NCBI GenBank assembly: GCA_033964015.1
Contig: CM066919.1
Location: 23,095,421 to 23,159,420, forward strand
Direction: 5' to 3'
Length of the DNA stretch: 64,000 nt
DNA from: Scolanthus callimorphus
Taxonomy: Eukaryota; Cnidaria; Anthozoa; Actiniaria; Edwardsiidae
Part shown: positions 1 to 11,771 of the stretch, piece after piece
Position numbering within the stretch: the stretch's first letter is position 1
How the letters are laid out: each line of letters begins with the position of its first letter
The notes under the pieces: generated by a model
Database searches by the model: none
Seen by the model: only the letters and a program-made list of their open reading frames with translations
Told to the model about the DNA's origin: nothing
Program-made: the position numbers and the translations under genes

Positions 1-289
1 CATAGGAGTGATATTTCGCGGAATATATCCGTTTTGTACACCTGAAAGTTACACAAAAAGCCCGGAGGGGGGACTCCCTCATATATGGTATACACGGGTA
101 TGTGCCGCCCATAGGCTATAGTTTTTGGGCTCCTCAGGTCTGCGGTAGGCCGGCTATCGTTTTTCGCTTGTTTGGTCTCTGATAGGGTATGTATTTCGTA
201 TGGCTACCCTACAAACAAATGTCGATCAACGTTCTGCCGCATTTTAGTAATGATAAAGACAGTTTTAACATTTAAAAACCCTTAAAAAA
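1..289. repeat. Dispersed repeat flanking the giant element, left side
   Basis: This segment carries a G-rich stretch followed by words such as GGTCTGCGGTAGG and GGTCTCTGATAGGGTATGTAT. Diverged versions of the same words occur at about 2500-2720 and 29385-29470, so it belongs to an interspersed family. No coding potential was seen. Confidence 0.55.
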
Positions 290-930
290 CCGTAATGAAG
301 TTAGCAGACGACTCAGCAGACGACTCAGTGAAGTTAGCAGACAACTCAGAAAACAACATATCTGCTTATAAAACAGAAACTAATGGACCCATCATCATGA
401 AACTTTCACAGAACATTGAACACATTATGAGGAACACATTTATTTAATTAAGATGTATCAATCTCAAGTCACGTGACTATGCAGCCATTAGAACGCCAGC
501 AGACAACTCGCAATTACAAAAACGACAAAAGCAGTAAAATCAAATACGAATACTACCACACTTACGTCTTTTCTGCCAAGAGGCGTACTAACTAATCCTT
601 TGACACAAAACAGGTGACGTCATCAATCACATGACCGTGGGAAAAAAATTTAAATTGATCAGCATCCACCCAAACTAAAACTAAAACAACACAGATCTGA
701 CTAGAAGTATTGACGTCAATCTGACGTCATCACCGAATGACGTCATCATGCGCTTCCGTCCGAAATACTGATAATCGCACAAAAATAAGTTCACATGTTT
801 TACGAAACTTGGCAAACTGATTACTTGAATCTCACTTACAAGATTACATAACACAACACGTGACCTCTCAACACGTGACTTCAGGACCACATGATATTAA
901 GTACGAGACCACATACAAATAATGGATGGC
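290..930 (+). repeat. Left terminal inverted repeat of the giant element
   Basis: It matches the reverse complement of about 28620-29313 along its length, with scattered substitutions and small indels. The outer 60 bases hold four copies of a word like AGCAGACRACTCAG. CAGCAGACAACTCG at about 499-512 is identical to the core of the satellite monomer. It contains several palindromic TGACGTCA sites (about 613, 710-745) and CACGTG sites (about 470, 860, 875), which in animals are binding words for bZIP (CRE) and bHLH factors. Whether they act here is unknown. Confidence 0.8.
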
Positions 931-2075
931 TCGGTTAGTATATGTATTCTCTGGGTTTAACGGGAGTTGCAAAACATACAGCAGACAACTTGATAGCTAT
1001 ACTAAAACATGCATTCTATCGGTTTAACGGGACCTTAACATTCGCAAAAACATACAGCAGACAACATGGTAGCGATACTAAATGCATTCTATAGGTTTAA
1101 CGGACCTTAACTTTCGTAAAAACATGCAGCAGACAACTCGATAGCTATACTAAATGCATCGCATTCTATGGGTTTAACGGGACCTTAACTTTCGTATAAA
1201 CATACAGCAGACAACTCGATAGCTATACTAAATGCATTCTATACGTTTAACGGGACCTTAACTTTAGTAAAAACATACAGCAGACAACTCGATAGCTATA
1301 CTTTCGTAAAAACATACAGCAGACAACTCGATAGCTATACTAAATGCATTCTATAGGTTTAACGGGACCTTAACTTTAGTAAAAACATACATCAGACAAC
1401 TCGATAGCTATACTAAATGCATTCTATAGGTTTAACGGGACCTTAACTTTAGTAAAAACATACAGCAGACAACTCGATAGCTATACTTTCGTAAAAACAT
1501 GCAGCAGACAACTCGATAGCTATACTAAATGCATTCTATGGGTTTAACGGGACCTTAACTTTAGTAAAAACATACAGCAGACAACTCGATAGCTATACTA
1601 AATGCATTCTATGGGTTTAACGGGACATTAACTTTAGTAAAAACATACAGCAGACAACTCGATAGCTATACTAAATGCATTCTATACGTTTAACGGGACC
1701 TTAACTTTCGTAAAAACATGCAGCAGACAACTCGATAGCTATACTAAATGCATTCTATGGGTTTAACGGGACCTTAACTTTAGTAAAAACATACAGCAGA
1801 CAACTCGATAGCAATACTAAATGCATTCTATAGGTTTAACGGGACCTTAACTTTAGTAAAAACATACAGCAGACAACTCGATAGCTATACTAAATGCATT
1901 CTATGGGTTTAACGGGACATTAACTTTAGTAAAAACATACAGCAGACAACTCGATAGCTATACTAAATGCATTCTATACGTTTAACGGGACCTTAACTTT
2001 CGTAAAAACATGCAGCAGACAACTCGATAGCTATACTAAATGCATTCTATGGGTTTAACGGGACCTTAACTTTAG
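931..2075 (+). repeat. Satellite block 1, plus orientation
   Basis: About 15 tandem monomers of about 73 bp lie here. The recurring parts are TTTAACGGGACCTTAACTTT, then CAGCAGACAACTCGATAGC, then TACTAAATGCATTCTAT. Some monomers are cut short by jumping from GCTATAC straight to TTTCGTAAAAACATRCAGCAG (about 38 bp), for example near 1300 and 1485. The block grows out of the left inverted repeat without a sharp border. Confidence 0.95.
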
Positions 2076-2489
2076 TAATATATAGATTTAGCCACTGGCT
2101 AAAAGCGGAGCTCCTGGTTACATATTGTTTTCAAAGTACAATACGTTATTTGACATTTTTTCTTGTTGAAACCATAAAAATTAATGTGTCATTCCAAAAT
2201 CTGGGATCCTACAATGAGATAACAAGCGCAAAACGTACATGTAATTTAGACCAGGATTGTGTGAGCTAAAACTTGAACAGTCAAATTTATTTCTTGGGTA
2301 TGAAGGAATGGGCAGTCCTCACCTGTTGAGGACCTCAGTCACAACTACCCACCCTGGATTTTTTTAATTTGAGCCACCCACCCTTGGAGTTCCAGTGATT
2401 TTCTCATGACCACTCTGGGAATTGCACTCACCCACCCTGGAATTTCATATTTAAGGATGTCCACCCTCGAATTCTAAGCTCTACTTCAA

Positions 2490-3320
2490 CTGGGAGGTGC
2501 GACTGCCCAAATAGCATGGGGTGGGGCACTCCCTCGCATATGGTAGTTGGGTATGCTAGAGTGGTATGTTTTTGGGGCTCCTGAGGTCTGACATAGGAAC
2601 AAGGAGGATAGGTAACAGGTAGGAGGTCCGTAAGGTATAGTTTTTTGTTGCTGATAGGGTATGTATTACAGTACGGCCTGTACTCAGCGATAAAGACAGT
2701 TTATTTTAGACCCTTTTACACAATTAGCAAACTTCTGCTTTGATTGAGACCAACTGGACCAACTGGTTACCATCACCCTACCCCCCCCCCCCCCCCCCCC
2801 CCCCTGATGCAAGATTGTGCAGAACATACTTAATAACAAACCTATTATACACCGAGTAAGACAAGAAGTTTATATTTCATGCTTAAAATATGCATGAATA
2901 ATTAATACCAACAATACAATAGAAACACAATAAGAATCACAGGCCATAGCATAGCATCCCAGGGGGAGACTCCCTATTTTTGGGGTGCGGGTGACGTTGT
3001 ACCTTCTAGGGTTTGAAATCAGGCTTCTGGTACCTTTTAGGGGATAAATTTGAAAACTTTTTTCCAGATAGGTACCTGTTAGAGGTCCATTCTAGCAAAT
3101 CAATCAAATTAAACTTGTTGGTAGCCTCAATTTCAGACCTATTTTCCTTGGATTAAATATGAAAGAAAGTTATGAGGGAAATTATGTCTTGCTGGCACCT
3201 TTTAGACCCAAAGTCAACTCAGCGACGCCATGTATGGTACCTTTTAGAGGTGAAATATAAAGTTCCTGAGGAGCACCCCCACCCGAAAAATGGAAGAGTC
3301 CCCCCTGGGTGTAGCATATC
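2490..3320. repeat. Two diverged dispersed repeats (GGGCACTCCCT and GGTACCTTTTAGG types)
   Basis: About 2510-2720 is related to the 1-289 flank. About 2950-3310 has repeated GGTACCTTTTAG words and a poly-C/G-rich end; a related stretch in inverse orientation lies at about 33925-34000. These are non-coding interspersed repeats. Confidence 0.5.
2781..2804 (+). repeat. Poly-C run (24 C)
   Basis: An uninterrupted run of 24 cytosines. Its exact length is doubtful in view of the homopolymer errors inferred elsewhere in this sequence. Confidence 0.9.
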
Positions 3321-3468
3321 AAGTTTCGCTGCCAATTTTTTTTTTAAAACAGAGGACACTAGAAGGGAGGATGTCTTCTCCAAAGTAGTTTGCAACATTT
3401 GCATCATTTAGCCTTATGCTCTCTAACCGATTCTATTGACAAGTATTTATAGTAAAAATACACTGTAT

Positions 3469-3754
3469 AGCAGCTTTCACATAACTGCCATGAAAGCAAT
3501 CCATGAGTAATTCACTATCCTATCAAATGCAATAGAAATTTGACAATTTTAATTAAAACCAATCAGAGAGCAAGGTGATTCACAATCTCTCCCTTTTGTG
3601 AGTGATTTAATTAGAAGTAATTGTGTAATTATGTTCTCTACACGATCTGATTGGCTTAAGGATCAAAGACCATGCTCTTAACCAATCACAGCCCAAACCA
3701 ATCTCAATTACCAAGTTATTTGTAATTACTCATGGCAGTTATGTGGAAACTGCT
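3469..3754. mobile_element. MITE-like inverted-repeat element, 286 bp
   Basis: The ends are AGCAGCTTTCACATAACTGCC and its near-perfect reverse complement at 3730-3754, about 25 bp each. There is no coding sequence. It looks like a non-autonomous DNA transposon. Confidence 0.75.
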
Positions 3755-3809
3755 CTAATTATGTTTTACTTGTGTCATGGTATGGTCTGTCCAAAAGCCA
3801 CCTCTGGCT

Positions 3810-4067
3810 GCTGTTGTCACTGAAATTTAAAGAAAATAGCCAATAAGTCTGATGAGCCTTGAAGACACATCTTTTATTAACCAGTCCTATGTAAATCAAG
3901 CATGGCTATGGATACTTACAGGTATTTTAGTAGCTGAAGCTGTTGTCACTAAAATTTAAAGAAAATAGCCAATAAGTCTGATGAGCCTTGAAGACAGATC
4001 TTTTATTAACCAGTCCTATGTAAATCAAGAATGGCTATGGATACTTACAGGTATTTTAGTAGCTGAA
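3810..4067 (+). repeat. Tandem duplication, 2 x 129 bp
   Basis: 3810-3938 and 3939-4067 are nearly identical, both starting GCTGTTGTCACT and ending TTTTAGTAGCTGA. Only a few substitutions separate the copies, so the duplication is recent. Confidence 0.9.
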
Positions 4068-4528
4068 TATACTGGAGTACCATTGTTTTTGTAAGAGCCA
4101 CAAATATCAAATCAAGTACGGTATTAATGAATTCTATCAAACACAATTATCTATGCCTGTATCAGGCACTCCTATCACTATTTATTTTTTTCAATAATAA
4201 TGAAAAATACTTAACAAATCGAAAGAGGTTCAGCGTTGTCTGGACTCTTATTTACCATGCTTTATGTCATTATTGTTGTCAAAATGTTGTGGACGCACGA
4301 GCCGCAGGCGTGTTTTTTACCATGAAAAAATTCAATAGTTTGCTCAAATAGGCATTTTCCGTTGGGAATTGCACGTGGATTGGAATTGTTTTCCGTTGGT
4401 TTAGAAGCATTGTCCGCATGCTGATGCAAGCAACATTGTCTGCACTCTTATTTACCATGGCAAATCAACCATAAACAATAAACTTTGTAAAAGGTGATTG
4501 GATGTAACCACTATGCTTAGCAATAATT

Positions 4529-4635
4529 AACAATTAGACCTCAAGGCCGATTTTGCTATGATGAATAGAACATGAGGCTGAAGGCCGAATGGACTATTGA
4601 TATCATAGCACATGAGGATGAGAGGTCTAATTGTT
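4529..4635. repeat. Imperfect hairpin/MITE
   Basis: The arm AACAATTAGACCTC is mirrored by GAGGTCTAATTGTTT, with inner matches TGCTATGAT / ATCATAGCA. Probably a short non-autonomous element. Confidence 0.6.
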
Positions 4636-4929
4636 TAAGTATAAACCAACTAGTTGGTCGGTTTTGGCAATTAATGCCATCATTTTATTTGAAAAAATCT
4701 TGCAAAGAAAGGTGGTGGTTTTACCAGGTACGGTCTATCACTAATAGACCATTAGTAGCTTAGCCAATCAACATGCAGGATTTGTAATAGACCATTAGTT
4801 GGTTTATACTAATTAATATATATGGATAATTATTCAGATGGAGGGGGTTTATCCATTGGGGCAAAGGCTGATGTGGATAACACCCCGAGATGTTATATTA
4901 TCCATATCATGCAAAGCTGAACTCATTGA

Positions 4930-5150
4930 TTGTTTTATTATTCATTCAAACTTTCAATTTTATTGTTGTTCATTCAAAATTACAGCTAAAACCGTTGCAT
5001 CATGACCCGCATTTTCAAAACATCACTTTGTTTTTGGCTTTCCTGTTCTGCCAATCAAACTATCTGAGCTGGCCAATGAAACTCTTGCCTAGTGCAGTCA
5101 AATGGTTTTCTCCTAACTATAACCAGACAACGTCGTGACAGAATGCCAAT
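4930..5150. repeat. Dispersed repeat shared with 47740-48050
   Basis: Words such as AATCAAACTATCTGAG, AATGAAACTCTTGCC and AGACAACGTCG occur in the same order here and near 47780-47870. This points to two copies of one MITE-like family. Confidence 0.55.
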
Positions 5151-6893
5151 CAGAAGAATGAAAATATGCTGAATGAATAATATTTCCGCGGTGCCGGATG
5201 CAGATGATCAAGAGCATTTTAGGGACCTTCACAAAGTTGTCTTCTATTGGAAGGCAATATTTGTTTATTATTATGTAAAAAATGATAGGAGTGCCTGATG
5301 ATTACCATTGTTATGAAATTATTTCAGGGGCCTGTCAAAACTTCAAGCAATATTTTTAACTATAGACTATGAATTGGGTCTATGTTGAGCAAAATTAACA
5401 TCTATGTTGAGCAAAATTTATACATTTCCACATTTCCTTCTGACACTATAGGACAGAGAAAAAAAAATGCAGTGCATTGAGAGCAACGTAATTATTCCAA
5501 GAAAGATCTCCACTTGCCTGTCATATGTGAAATACTCTGTGAAGCATCCCCTGCAGCCAGGAATACATCTTGGGAATTTCTCTAAAATTAAAGTAAACAC
5601 AAAAGTTTTAGAATCGGTTCTCGCTCGTAAATCAACCCGTCTTTCTCTCTCCTGTAGCCGAACCAAATTGAAAAGTCGAAAATGTCTTAATTTTAAGAAT
5701 AAATAGCTTATAGATACATTAGAAAATCAAGAATCATTGTACCATTATCTAAATCTGAAGTAAGGAGCCGCTTGGACTTGGAGATTATAACCTTTCACTG
5801 ATGTTTTGCCCTTCTATTACGACCAAACTCGCGAGTTCAAGATGGCTGCTATGCGTGACACTAGTTCTTTTCTTACATGACTTCTCCCGAGTCTCCCCGC
5901 CAAGAGTATAAACACAGCCACGCCAGTTGTCAGCTCTACTATGTATTTTTAAAGCATTAGAAATCCAGAAAAAAAGCTTAAACCACAATGGTCGAGCGTG
6001 TAAAAAACGACTTATTTCCCGAGCGGCCACTTGCACGATCGTCGCATTCAACTTTCTCCTTTTTCAAACTAGCGTAGCGACCGAATCGATTGAAAGACCG
6101 CAAAAAGCGCGGAAAAAAACTCGAATGAGAGTTTGCGATAGATAAAGAGTGATTACTACTGAATGCCCCCTTTATACATTAGCTACAAAGTTCAAGTACC
6201 TACCTTGAAAATGGGTTTCTGGTCATTGTTTGCGTCTTTCTCACGCGCGCTAAGCCGCTAGCTCTTTCTTTGTTCGTCTTCTTTTTCGACTTCCCTCTAC
6301 ATGAAATGTGGTATTCTTCTCTACTCGCTTTGCTTCTTTCCCTCGACAAACATTTTTTTCGCAATCATGACATCGGTTTCAACTTCTTCCGCTTAACTCA
6401 TTCACTGAAATCGTGATTTGTCAACTTGATCAAACGTTTCATTTTTTGACGACGAGTAAAAACCGTCGCGCGTTGTGTCGTTTGTTCACTTTGCACACTT
6501 TGGCGGTGGTTTCATGCTTTGCCCGGCTTCTTCCCGTCGCTGTTTCTAGCTCTCTGCTCGCCTTCTGTGGTCTTCTATTAAAATTGTCTCTAAATTTTTC
6601 TCGTCTTGTATCATCGATTTTTTAACAGTAGATTTTTTAACAAGAAGAAACAATACTCTGTACGGAGGTACAGACAGAGTCCTGCAGAAAAATGATATAC
6701 GGTTCCGGGGTTCCCTGTGGTGGGGCACGCAGACCGACACGCACGGACGCGCCCGCGATACCCAAATGGGAATACCGCTGAACGCTGAAAAATGAAGTCG
6801 ATAGTATACCTGAGTTCTACTTCGAGCTATTGTATTCTTCCTGCGATACCTATGGTGCTCCGCTCTGCGGCCTTCGGCCGCTGAGGAGCTCCG

Positions 6894-9555
6894 CTAAAAA
6901 CATACAGCAGACAACTCGATAGCTATACTAAATGCATTCTAGGGTTTAACGGGACATTAACTTTAGTAAAAACATACAGCAGACAACTCGATAGCTATAC
7001 TAAATGCATTCTATACGTTTAACGGGACCTTAACTTTCGTAAAAACATGCAGCAGACAACTCGATAGCTATACTAAATGCATTCTATGGGTTTAACGGGA
7101 CCTTAACTTTAGTAAAAACATACAGCAGACAACTCGATAGCTATACTAAATGCATTCTATGGGTTTAACGGGACCATAACTTTCGTATAAACATACAGCA
7201 GACAACTCGATAGCTATACTAAATGCATTCTATGGGTTTAACGGGACATTAACTTTAGTAAAAACATACAGCAGACAACTCGATAGCTATACTAAATGCA
7301 TTCTATACGTTTAACGGGACCTTATCTTTCGTAAAAACATGCAGCAGAAACTCGATAGCTATACTAAATGCATTCTATGGGTTTAACGGGACCTTAACTT
7401 TAGTAAAAACATACAGCAGACAACTCGATAGCTATACTAAATGCATTCTATGGGTTTAACGGGACCTTAACTTTCGTATAAACATACAGCAGACAACTCG
7501 ATAGCTATACTAAATGCATTCTATACGTTTAACGGGACCTTAACTTTCGTAAAAACATACAGCAGACAACTCGATAGCAATACTAAATGCATTCTATGGT
7601 TTAACGGGACCTTAACTTTAGTAAAAACATACAGCAGACAACTCGATAGCTATACTAAATGCATTCTATGGGTTTAAACGGGACCTTAACTTTAGTAAAA
7701 ACATACTGCAGACAACTCGATAGCTATACTAAATGCATTCTATACGTTTAACGGGACCTTAACTTTAGTAAAAACATGCAGCAGACAACTCGATAGCTAT
7801 ACTAAATGCATTCTATGGGTTTAACGGGACCTTAACTTTAGTAAAGACATGCAGCAGACAACTCGATAGCTATACTAAATGCATTCTATGGGTTAAACGG
7901 GACCTTAACTTTAGTAAAAACATACAGCAGACAACTCGATAGCTATACTAAATGCATTCTATGGGTCTAACGGGACCTTAACTTTCGTATAAACATACAG
8001 CAGACAACTCGATAGCTATACTAAATGCATTCTATACGTTTAACGGGACCTTAACTTTCGTAAAAACATGCAGCAGACAACTCGATAGCTATACTAAATG
8101 CATTCTATGGGTTTAACGGGACATTAACTTTAGTAAAAACATACAGCAGACAACTCGATAGCTATACTAAATGCATTCTATACGTTTAACGGGACCTTAT
8201 CTTTCGTAAAAACATGCAGCAGAAACTCGATAGCTATACTAAATGCATTCTATGGGTTTAACGGGACCTTAACTTTAGTAAAAACATACAGCAGACAACT
8301 CGATAGCTATACTAAATGCATTCTATGGGTTTAACGGGACCTTAACTTTCGTATAAACATACAGCAGACAACTCGATAGCTATACTAAATGCATTCTATA
8401 CGTTTAACGGGACCTTAACTTTCGTAAAAACATACAGCAGACAACTCGATAGCAATACTAAATGCATTCTATGGTTTAACGGGACCTTAACTTTAGTAAA
8501 AACATACAGCAGACAACTCGATAGCTATACTAAATGCATTCTATGGGTTTAACGGGACCTTAACTTTAGTAAAAACATACTGCAGACAACTCGATAGCTA
8601 TACTAAATGCATTCTATACGTTTAACGGGACCTTAACTTTAGTAAAAACATGCAGCAGACAACTCGATAGCTATACTAAATGCATTCTATGGGTTTAACG
8701 GGACCTTAACTTTAGTAAAGACATGCAGCAGACAACTCGATAGCTATACTAAATGCATTCTATGGGTTAAACGGGACCTTAACTTTAGTAAAAACATACA
8801 GCAGACAACTCGATAGCTATACTAAATGCATTCTATGGGTCTAACGGGACCTTAACTTTCGTATAAACATACAGCAGACAACTCGATAGCTATACTAAAT
8901 GCATTCTATACGTTTAACGGGACCTTAACTTTCGTAAAAACATGCAGCAGACAACTCGATAGCTATACTAAATGCATTCTATGGGTTTAACGGAACCTTA
9001 ACTTTAGTAAAAACATACAGCAGACAACTCGATAGCTATACTAAATGCATTCTATGAGTTTAACGGGACCTTAACTTTCGTATAAACATACAGCAGACAA
9101 CTCGATAGCTATACTAAATGCATTCTATACGTTTAACGGGACCTTAACTTTCGTAAAAACATGCAGCAGACAACTCGATAGCTATACTAAATGCATTCTA
9201 TGGGTTTAACGGGACATTAACTTTAGTAAAAACATACAGCAGACAACTCGATAGCTATACTAAATGCATTATATACGTTTAACGGGACCTTAACTTTAGT
9301 AAAAACATACAGCAGACAACTCGATAGCTATACTAAATGCATTCTATACGTTTAACGGGACCTTTCTTTAGTAAAAACATGCAGCAGACAACACGATAGC
9401 TATATATTTGTAAAAACATGCAGCAGACAACTCGATAGCTATACTAAATGCATTCTATGGGTTTAACGGGACCTTAACTTTAGTAAAAACATACAGCAGA
9501 CAACTCGATAGCTATACTAAATGCATTCTATACGTTTAACGGGACCTTAACTTTC
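6894..9555 (+). repeat. Satellite block 2, plus orientation, with ~879-bp higher-order repeat
   Basis: About 36 tandem monomers of about 73 bp. Marker variants recur at a fixed spacing: the unusual ACCTTATCTTTCG...GCAGAAACTCG monomer is at about 7320 and again at about 8199. This indicates a twelve-monomer higher-order unit of roughly 879 bp that was duplicated as a block. No gene is present. Confidence 0.95.
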
Positions 9556-10427
9556 ATACTAACAAAGGGGTTAGTTGGCTGAACTTTAATCACTTTGCCA
9601 ACAAAAGTTACTCCCAGCACGGGCTGGGCTGTGAACTGTATTATGTAGGCTTTAAATGAAAGCTGTTGTTTGAGCTATTGATAGCATTGTTATTTTCCTG
9701 TTTTCCCAGCTGCTTGCATCGCCTTGGGTGGGGCTGCATAACAACAATGTTGTCATGCTCTGGCGGTTTGTTTGCCCTCACCTTCGCTGGGCTTGTGATT
9801 TGTAATTTTGAATAAGGCATACTATTAAGGTTGAAATAAATTTGACCCGGCTATGGGCTTTCCCATAGCCAATTCTCCAACATACGGCCTCATTCACTTC
9901 CCCAGCGGACAGAGCTTAGTCTATGCAGGCAGCTGGTTAGCATCCGTGCTTTGGTGGGAGGAAAACATAAATATAATTTTGCTAGCAAAAGGAATTTTAT
10001 TTTTTCCTCCTGCCCGTGATGTAATTTGCATTTGTCCTAAGGGGGTGTGTCTGGAGGTGTGTCGGGCCGCCGTAGGCTAATGCATTCCACCCCCCTCTAG
10101 CACTGGTAAGGGCTGCCGCCTCGTGGTTGGAGTGCTAAGGGGTAGGAAGTTGACAAATCTCCCCACCTCCTCCCCATGCACCAACATTACTACCACTATT
10201 ACAATATGTATCAAGTTTGCCGGTTTGTTTGCCCTCACCTTCGCTGGGCTTGTGATTTGTAATTTTGAATAAGGCATACTATTAAGGTTGAAATAAATTT
10301 GACCCGGCTATGGGCTTTCCCATAGCCAATTCTCCAACATACGGCCTCATTCACTTCCCAGCGAACAGAGCTTAGTCTATGCAGGCAGCTGGTTAGCATC
10401 CGTGCTTTGGACGGAGGAAAACATAAA
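9556..10427. mobile_element. 872-bp non-satellite block, copy 1, with 0.2-kb direct repeats
   Basis: The block interrupts the satellite after ACCTTAACTTTC. It contains two direct repeats, 9764-9972 and 10221-10428, about 95% alike by eye, separated by about 250 bp. The second ends exactly where satellite resumes (AAAT|GCATTCTATGGG). This layout resembles a terminal-repeat retrotransposon in miniature, although TG...CA ends and a primer-binding site were not established. The same block recurs at 13281-14152. Confidence 0.6.
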
Positions 10428-10817
10428 TGCATTCTATGGGTTTAACGGGACCTTAACTTTCGTATAAACATACAGCAGACAACTCGATATCTATACTAAA
10501 TGCATTCTATACGTTTAACGGGACCTTAACTTTCGTAAAAACATACAGCAGACAACTCGATAGCTATACTTTCGTAAAAATATACAGCAGACAACTCGAT
10601 AGCTATACTAAATGCATTCTATAGGTTTAACGGGACCTTAACTTTAGTAAAAACATACAGCAGACAACTCGATAGCTATACTAAATGCATTCTATACGTT
10701 TAACGGGACCTTAACTTTAGTAAAAACATACAGCAGACAACTCGATAGCTATACTTTCGTAAAAACATGCAGCAGACAACTCGATAGCTATACTAAATGC
10801 ATTCTATGGGTTTAACG
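10428..10817 (+). repeat. Satellite block 3, plus orientation
   Basis: About five to six monomers, including two of the shortened GCTATACTTTCG type. It ends abruptly at the TIR element at 10818. Confidence 0.93.
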
Positions 10818-11771
10818 CATTACCAGCAATCTGAGACAAAATGGCCGCCGCGCTAATTATGCAGGCCTTGCAGGCCCTTTAAAAATGGCCGCCGGTCTTA
10901 TAGGGATTGTATGGAGAAAAGTTTAAAATCTGAAATAAAAAGAGTACTGTAATTCGTGGACAACTTGCCGACCTCTAGATCAAAAGATTGAACACTATAG
11001 AACATTTCGATACATGTTAAAGAGCTTCAAACTTTACTTACAAAGCGCCAAATTTACTTTAGCGAACGCTCTCCTAACGGCTGTCTGTCCCTTATGTTTT
11101 ACAGTAAAATCCGTCCGTAGGCCATTTTCCTTCGCATGCTGATAAAGTTCACGGTACTGTCCGTACTCGAATCCCAGGTGCCGACCTCTCAAAATTGAGC
11201 CCTGTTGTTGCACATCAAAATGAGCTATAAATCGGCCTTTAGAACGCCCCCAAAACTCCGCCAATTTTCTTTGAACACAGCACACTTTTTGCTAATAATC
11301 CATGCGAGATTTGAAGAAGAAGACATCGGCTTGAAGTCGTTTTCTAGCTCAAAATAACTGCTACGGCCGTACAATCTTCTCTGTGATCGCCATGTTTTTC
11401 ACTGATAACCAGGCCTTCCCTGGGTAGGTTCTTGATGTATGATTTACGATAGTTTACCGAATAAGTCCCCTTATAGTTGTCTCACTCGACCTAGTCAGTC
11501 ATCATTTTACCCTCGCTGAGCCTCGCACACTATCATTCGCATCTTGAATGCCTGTTTTCTTTTAATGCAAAGTTAAACTGCAGCGTTGTGGTAAATAATA
11601 TAATGCAAAAATATATATCTGCCCTCAAACATCTCTGAAATACAGCTTTATTTACATGCTACCACCCCTCCCCCCTCTTTTCGCCATATTGGATGGCACT
11701 TATGAGCATGCTCAGTGTGTTGGCTGACCTTAATAATCGCAGGCGCGAAAAGTCTCGCATTGCTGGTAATG
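10818..11771. mobile_element. 954-bp TIR element inserted in the satellite
   Basis: The first 20 bases, CATTACCAGCAATCTGAGAC, match the reverse complement of the last 20 at 18 positions. Removing the element nearly restores a satellite monomer (TTTAACG + GGGACC), so it is a true insertion, though no multi-base target duplication is evident. The longest internal frame (minus, 11285-11034, 83 codons) resembles nothing I recognise. I read it as a non-autonomous DNA transposon. Confidence 0.8.

Larger units (their letters stand above)
2076..6893. mobile_element. 4.8-kb non-satellite insertion in the satellite
   Basis: The satellite stops after TTTAGTAA and resumes with AAAAACATACAGCAG. Near the insert edges the word TAAAAGCGGAGCTCC (about 2098-2112) is mirrored by GGAGCTCCGCTAAAAA (about 6884-6899), suggesting short inverted ends. 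Inside are dispersed repeats, MITEs and tandem duplications listed separately. Open frames are all below 90 codons and none resembles a known protein. The 5780-6750 part is richer in CpG and contains AAGATGGCTGC (about 5839), a YY1-like word, but no gene can be supported. Confidence 0.55.

Noticed and set aside
5785..6145. CpG-richer stretch with overlapping 72- and 88-codon frames
   Set aside because: No splice or family support on either strand; could be a decayed promoter but cannot be supported as a gene.
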